Source: Planctomycetota bacterium
GTDB lineage: Bacteria; Planctomycetota; Planctomycetia; Pirellulales; Pirellulaceae
Assembly: GCA_014381825.1 (NCBI GenBank)
Contig: JACNKX010000148.1
Coordinates: forward strand, 24,079-88,078
Reading direction: 5' to 3'
DNA: 64,000 nucleotides
Part shown: piece by piece, positions 50,532 to 60,400 of the stretch
Layout of the letters: each line of letters starts with the position of its first letter
Numbering within the stretch: the stretch's first letter is position 1
Translations under genes and position numbers: made by a program
Notes under the pieces: generated by a model
What the model was told of the DNA's origin: nothing
The model's database searches: none
What the model saw: only the letters and a program-made list of their open reading frames with translations

Positions 50532-52960
50532 ATGCGAGATTACGAGAAACTGGGCGCTTTCTATCTCGGCAAAATGTTCGATATGAAGGCTGGCGAGTTG
50601 CGCGACGATTTGTTGTTATATGACTCAAAAGACCTAACGACTCACGCCGTTTGCGTGGGCATGACCGGCAGTGGTAAGACAGGCCTTTGCTTAAGTCTAC
50701 TCGAAGAGGCGGCGATCGACGGCATTCCGGCGATATGCATCGACCCAAAGGGGGATATTGGGAATTTGCTGCTCACCTTTCTGATCTTGAGCCAGAACAG
50801 TTCAAGCCTTGGATCGATAGTGGTGAAGCGACACGAAAGGGATGCACCGTCGATGAGTATGCGAAGCAAGTTTCCGATCTGTGGCGCGAAGGACTCGGCG
50901 CGTGGGGGCAAGATGCGTCGCGGATCGCCAAGTTCCGGTCATCAACTGATCTGAGCATCTACACGCCGGGCAGCAACGCGGGACTGCCGTTGACGGTTCT
51001 GCGAAGTTTCTCGCCACCTTCGGCAGCCGTCATTAACGACGCAGATGCATTTCGCGAGTGCGTGATGTCCGCTGTCTCCGGCCTGTTGGCGTTGCTCAAC
51101 GTCGACGCCGACCCGATCAGCAGCCGCGAGCACATCCTTCTTTCCAACGTGTTCGATCACGCTTGGCGCGAGGGAAAGAGTCTCGATATGGCGGGGTTGA
51201 TTCGCGAGATCCAAACGCCACCGTTCCACAAGATCGGTGTGATGGATCTCGACACGATCTTCCCCGCGAAAGACCGCTTTGCACTCGCGATGAAATTGAA
51301 CAATTTGCTCGGCTCGCCCGGCTTCGCCGCTTGGATGGAAGGCGAGCCGCTCGATATTCAGCGTTTGATGTATACCACCGAAGGCAAGCCGCGGATGTCG
51401 ATCATTTCGATCGCTCATCTTTCGGATACGGAACGAATGTTCTTTGTGACGACGCTCCTAAACGAACTTGTCGGATGGATGCGCAGCCAGCCAGGAACAT
51501 CCAGTTTACGAGCGTTGCTCTACATGGACGAAGTGTTCGGCTACTTCCCACCGACGGCAAACCCACCGTCCAAACGTCCGATGTTGACACTGATGAAGCA
51601 GGCTCGAGCCTTTGGACTCGGCGTCGTTTTGGCGACTCAGAATCCCGTCGACCTTGACTACAAAGGTCTGTCCAATGCCGGCACGTGGTTCTTAGGACGT
51701 CTGCAAACCGAACGGGATAAAGGGCGAGTGCTCGAAGGACTCGAAGGTGCGTCCGCGCAAGCGGGTTCTACGTTCAATCGCGCTCAGATGGAAGCGACGC
51801 TCGCGGGTCTGGGCAACCGCGTCTTTATCATGAACAACGTCCACGACGACGCGCCCGTCGTCTTTCAAACACGTTGGGCCCTATCGTATTTGCGCGGGCC
51901 TTTGTCGCGTGGCCAGATCGAAACGTTGATGGCGGATAAGAAGCAAGCTCGACTGGAAAGCGGCGTCGCGGCCAGCGAGTCGATCACAACTGCCGAGACA
52001 CCAGGCCAGCGGCCAGTCGTACCACCGGGAATCGAAGAACTCTTCGTGGCTCCACGTCGTAATCCGCAAGGTGCCGAGCGATTGATCTATCGCCCGGCCG
52101 TGTTGGGGCTCGCGCGAGTTCACTTCTCAAAGTCAACCGCCGACGTCGATGAATGGGAAACCGTGACGTTAATGCCTGTCATTAGCAGCGACGTGCCAGA
52201 AGACATCTGGGAAGAAGCGACTTTGATGAACTACGACGATCTTGATTTCGAAACAGATCCCGATGCCGACGCAGCCTTCAGCGACCTTCCATCCGAGTTG
52301 TCGAAGCCCAAGCAGTACGCTTGCTGGAAGACGGCACTCAAGAATTACTTGTATCGCAGTCATTCGTTGATGTTGTACGAGTGTGCGATTCTGAAATTGA
52401 AGTCGCAAGCTGGCGAGACAGAAGGCGACTTCCGCATTCGCCTAAAGCAGGCCGCCAGCGAACAGCGGGATCTCGACGTCGAAAAGCTCCGGAAGAAATA
52501 CGCGCCGAAGTTAAAGTCGTTGGAGGAAAGAATTCGCAAGGCCGAGCAGACGGTTGAAGAGCAAAAGAGCCAAGTTACGCAACAGGCTGTTTCAACATTT
52601 GTTAGCTTTGGAACGACTTTACTTAGCGCATTTTGTGGTCGCAAGCTAATGAGTGCTACCAGCGTAAGCCGTGCCGCAACTTCTATGCGTTCCGCAGGTA
52701 AAATTGCGAAGGAGAAAGGCGACGTGGCGCTGGCAAAGGAGACAGTCGAGTCACATAAAGAAAAACTGCTTGCGCTGGAGGAAGAGTTCACTCGCGAGAC
52801 GGAAGAACTTCGCGAGCGATTCACGGAAGACGCCTTGGAGCTAAAGGAGTTACGGATCAAACCTCGCAAATCAGATCTGAGCGTCGATCAAGTTGCACTC
52901 GTCTGGACTCCGTGGATTCTCGACGCCGTCGGTATGGCACAACCGGCGTTTGTCGAGTGA
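50532..52960 (+). pseudogene. HerA/DUF87-like ATP-binding protein interrupted by an apparent -1 frameshift near 50780
   Basis: Frame of 50532 encodes [46 protein letters not shown]; continuation [49 protein letters not shown] and Walker B-like SSLRALLYMDEVFGYFPP are in the frame of ORF 50687..52960. Confidence 0.82.
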
Positions 52961-52980
52961 GCTAACTCGCGGAACCGTGA

Positions 52981-53748
52981 TCACGGTAATCGAACTACTT
53001 CGCTGCGAAAGATGTCGCCTTCGAGATGAAGGATTCGAAAACCGGGTGGGATGAAGTCGAGGCTGAACTCTTCTGAGTTCACGCCAAACTGCACGACGGC
53101 GGAAGGCGTCGTGAACAGTTGTAAGTTGCCGATATTCTTTTGGCGATCTTGATGCACGTGTCCGGCGCAGATGGCTTTGACTTGAGGGGCGTTCGTCGCG
53201 AGTTCCAGAAGCGACGCCGCATCACGCAAACCAAGTGCATCGACCCATGCGGAGCCGACTTCGAATGGCGGATGATGCACGAACAAGACCGTTGGTTGCC
53301 CAACGTGCAAGCGTAGTTCTTCGGCGAGCCACTCCAGCTGCCGTTGGCCGAGTTCGCCTGGGACTTCGCCGGAGATGTGCGAGTCGAGCCCGATCAGTTG
53401 CCACTCGCCAACGCGGCAACTGAATGTAAAGAAGTCCAACTCGTTCGACGCAAGTTCAGGAAACACTTCACGGATGAATGGACGACTGTCGTGATTCCCG
53501 AGCATTAATTTGCAATTAGGGAGCCAGTCACCCAACATCTCGCGGAGGACCTCGTAGGTCTCGCGCTGTTCGTCGTGAGCCAAGTCGCCGGTGATGACGA
53601 TCTGGTCGAAGTTCCACCGCCTCGCGGCAACGCCTTCGCGGATATAGGCGAAGACTCGCGTGACTTCGTCTCGCGTACAGATATCCTTGAGCGTCGCGGC
53701 AGGGTCGCTCAATAGATGCAAGTCGGTTAGTTGCAATACGCTAGGCAT
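52981..53748 (-). CDS. Metallophosphoesterase (CpdA-like 3',5'-cyclic nucleotide phosphodiesterase)
   Basis: VLQLTDLHLLSD, IVITGDLAHDEQRETYE, LMLGNHDSRPFI, VLFVHHPPFEVG, AICAGHVHQD. Confidence 0.92.
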   Translation of the reverse strand: MPSVLQLTDLHLLSDPAATLKDICTRDEVTRVFAYIREGVAARRWNFDQIVITGDLAHDEQRETYEVLREMLGDWLPNCKLMLGNHDSRPFIREVFPELASNELDFFTFSCRVGEWQLIGLDSHISGEVPGELGQRQLEWLAEELRLHVGQPTVLFVHHPPFEVGSAWVDALGLRDAASLLELATNAPQVKAICAGHVHQDRQKNIGNLQLFTTPSAVVQFGVNSEEFSLDFIPPGFRILHLEGDIFRSEVVRLP

Positions 53749-53757
53749 GAGAACAAG

Positions 53758-56700
53758 TCACTCCGGAATGAGTTGAAGACCGGATAGTGTAGCTTCGCCT
53801 CGAACGTTGTGGAAATGGACACTGATCGTCGAATCACTTGTAATGCCAGTAAACTCTTTCACGATACCACGAAGCGCCCCTTCTGTTTCGGAAGCGATAT
53901 CGAATCCTTCGAGAACCTTTTGGCCTTGGATCGAGACGTCAAAGACGCGCTCGCCAACAGCCCGATCCTCCAACTCCGCGAATGTGAGGCGGACGGTGTA
54001 CGAACGCTTGATAGCAACGCCCAGGTCCTGTTCAATCGACTCAATGCCTACGACGCCCGACGATGCAACCCAATCGAACGCATCGCCCAACGGAACGACT
54101 TGTGACGAGTGACGAAGCAGAGGGCGCACGGAATCGCCAGAAAGCTTGATTGGTAGATCTGGAGAGCGGCCACCAATGCTCGGTTGGTCGTACCACATCG
54201 TGCCGCCGGGATCTCGATGATCGCCTGGAGCGCCAAGGTTCACAGCGAATTCCTTTGGCGATGCATCAAGATTGCTGAACGTCCACTGTTCAACATCGGG
54301 CATGTGAATCAAGGCGAGCGAGCATTGGTTCTGATAGGCGCAAACGCACGTTCGCGTGTAGTCCGGCGCGTTTAATACACCATCGGCCGCGATGAGATTC
54401 GCGGTACAACTGGAACGAAAGCCACCGATGTTTCCCGTCCCACTATCTCCCGCGAGATCACAAAAGCCGGCTGCCCCGCTACGGAACGTCAGGAGATGTT
54501 CGCTGCCGACCGCCGTGTTACATCCATACATCCGTTTGTATTTCCAGCCAGTCGTCTCGCCGGTCAGCAAGTCCAGCTCGAAACCTCCTGCGCCGTTGGT
54601 GATGATTTTGTCCCGCCACAGCAAACAAGGTCCGCTATACTTCTGCGAAAGCTCCTTCCACAAAACATTTCCGTCTTGGCCACGATAGGCGACCATTCCG
54701 GCGGATGCTTCGTCCTTGGCTCGGTCACGATAGGCGCTACCCGCTTGAAGCAAGATGTCGTGTTCGCGGGAATAGTTGAGAAACGTCCCAAAAACGTCCT
54801 CGTTCGTTGACCAAATGACTTCTCCAGTTGCGGCATTCAACGCGAATAGACGCGGCTTCGTCGGCGGTTTGAGTCCACGGCGCTGCAACGTCTGGAATTG
54901 GACGTCGGACATGCTATCGATGCAGTAGATTCGCTCGCCAGCGGCTGCAATCGCATTATGCCGGAAGCTGAATTCGGCATTTCGCGTCCAGAGTACATTG
55001 CCGGTGTGTCGATTCATGACAACGAGATGACGGCTGGACGATGAGTATTGAGCGGCTGAAAGTAGTTCCGAGATGCGATCGGCTTTCGCTGCACTCTTCT
55101 CGTCGTCGACGGCAACGGGGCTTGATGTTGCAATCAACCGGTCACCTTCGACGGCAAGATAGCCCCACGTCGGATTTGGCGAAGCAGAATCGGCATCTAA
55201 CCTGATCGTGCGAAGCGTTTCGCCGGTCACTGAATCGATGTGCAAGATCACATCGTGATACACGACGTAGACTGCATCGGGTAACGTCACATAGTTGCTA
55301 CCGATTTCGCCAGCACCAGCGAAGTGCTTTGTCGTGTCGTAGTAAGTTCCAAGCCCGGGCAAATCCTTTTCCCAAAGCATTCGGCCCGTGTAGACATCGA
55401 CGCATCGCAGCATGTCCGCTCCTTCGATTACCAATCGCCCACCTGCGACTTGCGGCGATGGGCCATGTCCGTGGCGAGGCAGCACTTTGTCATTCGGCGG
55501 TCCGCCAAACCACAGCAGCCCGAGCGGAGTCTTCACGAGCGAATCTCGCGACACAACGCTATTCGCGGCATCGGCATACTGGTGCGTCCAGTTGTCGGAT
55601 CCGGGCAGCGCTCCGATGCGTGTCAAATAAGTAAGCTCGCCGTTGCGCGAAAGCTCTGCATTGGGAATATCCCTGTCGGCGACAATGTCAGCGACCGCGT
55701 CGTGCTGCGCCGACGTCAGTTCCCAGCAGGCGAAGCCACCGTAAGGCCGTAAACTATGAAATGCGATTTGGACGAGTGCCGCGAGCTCCGTCGAGCCGGC
55801 TGCTGCCGTTACTTCACCAGTAACAACATTTGCAAAGTATGGCGGCAATGTCACGTCCGAGAGTTTGCGATTGATCGCAGCGACTCGAGAACCGTACGTC
55901 CCGATCAAACTCAAGTGGCGACGTAATGTCGCGACGCTGGTCTCATCGGAGGCGATGGCGATAACTTGCATTTCGGTTCGCGAGACCAGCTGTTCAGAGA
56001 TCTCTGGTGATCGGACGCCAAGGACGAGTGCGTACCCAGCCGGCGATGGCGCACGATCCACGATTGCATCGACGACAGCGATGGCTTTGCGCGGCATGCC
56101 AGCGGTCGCTGGAGGAAATATTCGCGGCGCGAGAGTTTTGGATTCCGAGAAACATTGAATTCGCGAATCACAGACGACAAACAACTTGTTGTCACCGGCG
56201 ATCGTGCTGCGCGGCGTGCCGTCGATGGCGGCGCTCCACGTGGGTGGCAACAGTTTGTTGGCCTTCCTGGCGGCGACAACATCGAACGCCGCGACGAGAG
56301 CTTCACGCCCCGCGTAAGCGCGCGTGCCCGCGACCATCAGAACGGGTAGATCCGGACTGGATACAGGCCACGAACTGGTTGGCTTCAGCTCGATCTTCTG
56401 GGCTTCTTTGCCCTTTCTGTCGGGCGATATGGACACGTGGATTGCCCCGCTAATATCGTGCCCCGTCGTCTTGCCGATGGCAGTTTCACCAGCGACCGCG
56501 TCAATGGGAAAAGACCCTAGTGACTTGTTGCCTTGCGTCGCGAATGCCGCGTTGTCGACAACATAGAAATCATCGTGGGCCACGACGCTCCAACCGCCAG
56601 ATCCTTTACCACCAAACTCGAAGTATTCCATCTTGCCAGTGTGTCGATCGAAGATGCCCGGCAACGAGCGACCGCCAGGAACAAATAATCGATCGCCGTT

Positions 56701-57408
56701 CACGGCGAGATAGCCTTGCGGAACAATCGATCCGAACGACGGAGCGCCGTGCGGATGAGTGACCCAGCGCGAGCCGGTCTCGCTGTTGATCCATTCTGTA
56801 CTCCCAGTCTCCGCATCCACGGCATGAATGAAGATTCCCATGAAGGGCCAAATGCCGGCGGTGAAATAAACTGTGTCATCCATCAGCACTGGTCCGCCAC
56901 GAATCGGCCACATCGATATCAGTCGATCATTGCCAACGATGCGACTGTCTTCTGGTCCGCCACGAATCTTCCAGAGCAGCGAGCCGTCATTCGCTTTGAT
57001 GCAATACAGATACCCATCGTCGCTGGCCGCATAGATTCGATCGCGAGAGGCCACAGGGGCAAATCGAACTGGGCCTTCGGTATAGAACCGCCACGCTTGT
57101 TCGCCGGACTCCGTCTTATACGCGGTGATCGAATCGTTCACGGTTGATCCGAGGATCAGCAGATCTCCAACAACGATCGGCTGATGAACGGCATCAAATT
57201 GCAGCTTCGCCTGCGACGTCGGCCAGGCTGGGCGAGTTTTCGGCAACTCCAATGTCCACGTCAGATGGAGTTCCTCGGGCAACGGATCAGGAGAAGCGTT
57301 AGATCTCGCCGCGTCGTATCGCCACATCGGCCAATCACCGGCCTGCAGCGTTCCTCTCGCGAAGAGCGTTAGAACGAGAGCAACCACGGTTAGAAATACT
57401 CGCATCAT
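53758..57408 (-). CDS. Secreted PQQ-like beta-propeller protein with C-terminal malectin-like domain
   Basis: Signal peptide MMRVFLTVVALVLTLFARGTLQA; repeats such as AYKTESGEQAWRFYTEGPV, LYCIKANDGSLLWKIRGG, DVYTGRMLWEKDLPG, MNRHTGNVLWTRNAEF; C-terminus YTVRLTFAELEDRAVGERVFDVSIQGQKVLEGFDI. Confidence 0.9.
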   Translation of the reverse strand: MMRVFLTVVALVLTLFARGTLQAGDWPMWRYDAARSNASPDPLPEELHLTWTLELPKTRPAWPTSQAKLQFDAVHQPIVVGDLLILGSTVNDSITAYKTESGEQAWRFYTEGPVRFAPVASRDRIYAASDDGYLYCIKANDGSLLWKIRGGPEDSRIVGNDRLISMWPIRGGPVLMDDTVYFTAGIWPFMGIFIHAVDAETGSTEWINSETGSRWVTHPHGAPSFGSIVPQGYLAVNGDRLFVPGGRSLPGIFDRHTGKMEYFEFGGKGSGGWSVVAHDDFYVVDNAAFATQGNKSLGSFPIDAVAGETAIGKTTGHDISGAIHVSISPDRKGKEAQKIELKPTSSWPVSSPDLPVLMVAGTRAYAGREALVAAFDVVAARKANKLLPPTWSAAIDGTPRSTIAGDNKLFVVCDSRIQCFSESKTLAPRIFPPATAGMPRKAIAVVDAIVDRAPSPAGYALVLGVRSPEISEQLVSRTEMQVIAIASDETSVATLRRHLSLIGTYGSRVAAINRKLSDVTLPPYFANVVTGEVTAAAGSTELAALVQIAFHSLRPYGGFACWELTSAQHDAVADIVADRDIPNAELSRNGELTYLTRIGALPGSDNWTHQYADAANSVVSRDSLVKTPLGLLWFGGPPNDKVLPRHGHGPSPQVAGGRLVIEGADMLRCVDVYTGRMLWEKDLPGLGTYYDTTKHFAGAGEIGSNYVTLPDAVYVVYHDVILHIDSVTGETLRTIRLDADSASPNPTWGYLAVEGDRLIATSSPVAVDDEKSAAKADRISELLSAAQYSSSSRHLVVMNRHTGNVLWTRNAEFSFRHNAIAAAGERIYCIDSMSDVQFQTLQRRGLKPPTKPRLFALNAATGEVIWSTNEDVFGTFLNYSREHDILLQAGSAYRDRAKDEASAGMVAYRGQDGNVLWKELSQKYSGPCLLWRDKIITNGAGGFELDLLTGETTGWKYKRMYGCNTAVGSEHLLTFRSGAAGFCDLAGDSGTGNIGGFRSSCTANLIAADGVLNAPDYTRTCVCAYQNQCSLALIHMPDVEQWTFSNLDASPKEFAVNLGAPGDHRDPGGTMWYDQPSIGGRSPDLPIKLSGDSVRPLLRHSSQVVPLGDAFDWVASSGVVGIESIEQDLGVAIKRSYTVRLTFAELEDRAVGERVFDVSIQGQKVLEGFDIASETEGALRGIVKEFTGITSDSTISVHFHNVRGEATLSGLQLIPE

Positions 57409-57437
57409 CTGTTCCTAATCATCTCTAAGTCGGGAAT

Positions 57438-60400
57438 CTATATTAGTGACCACGTAAGCACGCGAGACCATAGTGCCGCGAGCGGACGTTTGTGCTTCTC
57501 CGCAAGTCGCCAACATACGAAGTGATATAGTCTACGTTGTAGCTGGTCCGTTTGCGTTAGTCTGCGCTTTTGATTCGATTTGAGACTTGCAATCGCTTCT
57601 GAGTAGCTCGTGTTGCTATCGCTACCGAGCAGCGAACATGCCAAATGGAGGAGATCGTACATCTCCTGATAATACTCGTTCATTTCGGAACGATGGAGTT
57701 GAACGATCAACTGCGACGCTTCGTCGATGCGAGCCTTCGCCAAATGCTCCGCCACAAGCCACAGGTTGTGTAAGCACACGGTGTGGTCATTTCCCCGCTG
57801 GACAGCGTGGCGACACACGTTGGCCGCTAGAGTCGCACGGCGTTTCTGCCATAAAGCGACGACGAGCGGAAAGTACATATATGGCTCGGCGTTACGTTCC
57901 TGCCAATCCTTCATCCAGCTGATTACGTGCGCCGGTTGGAGCGCATCGAGATATGCACTGCCAACCGCCCACCACGTCTGATCGTGCTCGCGAAGCTGCT
58001 TCTTGTGCCAAAACGCGAATCCCTTCAAATCGTAATACCGGTCTGGTCTTCCGAGCAGTGTGATGTACTCAGCGGTCGCTTCCGTCCAGAGTTCCGGTTT
58101 GTCTTGGAGCTCTTGCAAGCGAGACCGACAGCGGCCGATTTTTTTCAGTTGGTCCGCAATTTGTACCCAAGCAGCAGCCACCGGCGCGGCGACCGACGCT
58201 TGGGCAAAGACCTTGTCTTCGATGATGTCCAGCGCCCGCGGTCCCCAGGCTTGCTCTTGGTATCCAGCCATCGCGATTTGAATCGGAGTGGTGGTTTCCA
58301 GTGCCTCGTCGCAAAGAGTAAGAAATGCTTCGTCCGCCTGCTTTCTGTCGCGTTGTTTGCAAAACAGACAAACGCGTTTCGCCGCGGCGTAACCGACCGG
58401 CAGATGCTCGGCAGTTCGCTCCAACGTTTGATTCGCCGCATCGAACTCGCCGTCTTCGATTTGCATGTCGAACAATGACAGCGCCCCGTAGGCGTAATCA
58501 TCCAAGGCATCAATCGATCGCTGAAAGCACTGCTTGGCCCGATCTCGCTCCGGCTTTTGCTGCAACGCATCGCCGAGCGTTCCCCAAGCTGCCGGATCGC
58601 GGGGCGCAACGCGCGCCTGCTGCTCGGCTGCTTCGATCCACGCATCGAGTTGCTCGGTCGCTTCATACCAAGCTGCGAGACGATTCCAAGCCCAGTAGTA
58701 ATCCGCATCGACTTCCACCACTTCACGCATCAGGGTGATTGCCTGATCGATGTTTCCACGTTCGGCCTCGATACCAGCGATACGTGCTCGCAACGCGACG
58801 GGAATTGCATCGCCGAAGATTTCGGGTCGGCAGATAGCGATCGCTTCGTCGTAACGCCCTTCTTCGGTGAGGTAGTATGCCTTCGTCGTATAAGCATCAA
58901 CATTCCGAGGATTCAGCGCGATTGCACGATCGATTGCCTCGAACGCTTCAGCGCGATCTTCGGGGCGAGTCAGAACGTCCGCGAGGATTAACCACGATCG
59001 AGCTTCGTCTGGTCGCTCGCGGCTCAGTTCGCGTGCGAGTTCAGTGACAATCGTCGGATCGCTTAACTCGTCGCTCCAGGTTCGCAGTTGTCCCCAGGCG
59101 AACTCGTATCCCGGTTCCATCCGAGCGGCTTCACGAAGTTGGTCGAGCGCTCCGTCTCGATCGTCGAGCTTCCATAGCAGCAGTGCCAGGAAGCCGCGAT
59201 TGCGAACTTCGCGCGGGTCGTGTTCGATTGCCAATTCGAGGATCTCGCGGGCCTTTGCTTGTTCGCCGAGCGCTTCGTAGGCCTCGGACAGCTGGCGACG
59301 CGCGTCGCTCCAAGTCGAGTTGATTTCCAACGCTCGCGTCAGCGCCGCAACTTCGCCTTCACGATCTTGCTTCGCGCGGCAAACCATTGCGAGTTCGAGC
59401 CACAGTCGCGGAAGGAGCGGAAAACGCTCGACGGCTTCGGTTGCGAGCGAGTGAGCCTCGTCGAACTGTTGCATGTCGGACAAGTGTTTCACGAGCGCGT
59501 CCCAGGCGTGCCACAAGTCCGGTCGAGCCTCCCGAGCGTCTCGCAGCACTGCCAACAGCTCAGTGTCGTCGTACGTTGTCAGTGCGTACTCGCGGAACAG
59601 CAACAATCCGTCACCGAAGGTCACTTGTTGCTTCAATTCTTCTTGCACGAATTGCAACGCTTCGACCCGTTCTGCTTTGGAATCACAAAGTGTTATCAAA
59701 GCCGAAAACGCCGGATCATAATCCACCGACAGGTGAATCGCCTCGCGACAGTGCTGTTTGGCGTCTTCGGTGTTCCCTTGAGCTTCAGCGATTCTGGCGA
59801 GAATCCACCCGGCGATAGGCGAACTTGGCTCGAGCGCGAACGCAACATCCGCTTGTTCCTGCGCTGCTTCGTACTGTTTGAGATGGCAGAGCGTAATGGC
59901 CAACTCGCGGCGGGCCCACGCGTCACTCGGGTGTTGTTCGATCAGATCTCGCAGAGCGGCTTCACCGGTCTCTGGCGAGTCGTCGTTACGCAACCATTCG
60001 ATCAACGCAACGCGCAACGAATAGCTCTTTGGGTTGTTTTCTACCGCCGATCGCAGATGAGCGATGGCCGCTTGCGGACCATCCAGCATCGCGGAAATAC
60101 TGGCCACTGCGTCGTGCGCGTCCCTGGCCAGCGGTTCGGCGGCAAGCACCTGCTTCCAAGTATCAAGAGCTGCCGGATGATCGCCGCGATAGCTGGCCAA
60201 ATGCGCCGCTGTCCGCAACCAAGCGACTCGATGCGATACTTCCTTGGCATCGGCGAGCAATTTGTCGGCGCGATCAAGAAGGTTGTACCGGCCAAAGAAG
60301 TCCGCGGCGAACAACAGCAAGTCAGGGTCTTCCCGCCGCAGGGTCAGCGCCGAGTCGATCGTTGCGATTGCCGCTGGAGTTTGTTCCAGCGTTTCATACG

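Noticed and set aside
50772-50786. Programmed -1 ribosomal frameshifting in the HerA-like gene as the preferred explanation
   Set aside because: CTCACCTTTCTGATC lacks a canonical X-XXY-YYZ slippery heptamer in the 0 frame and I see no obvious downstream pseudoknot; a one-base deletion or sequence error is simpler, though recoding is not excluded.
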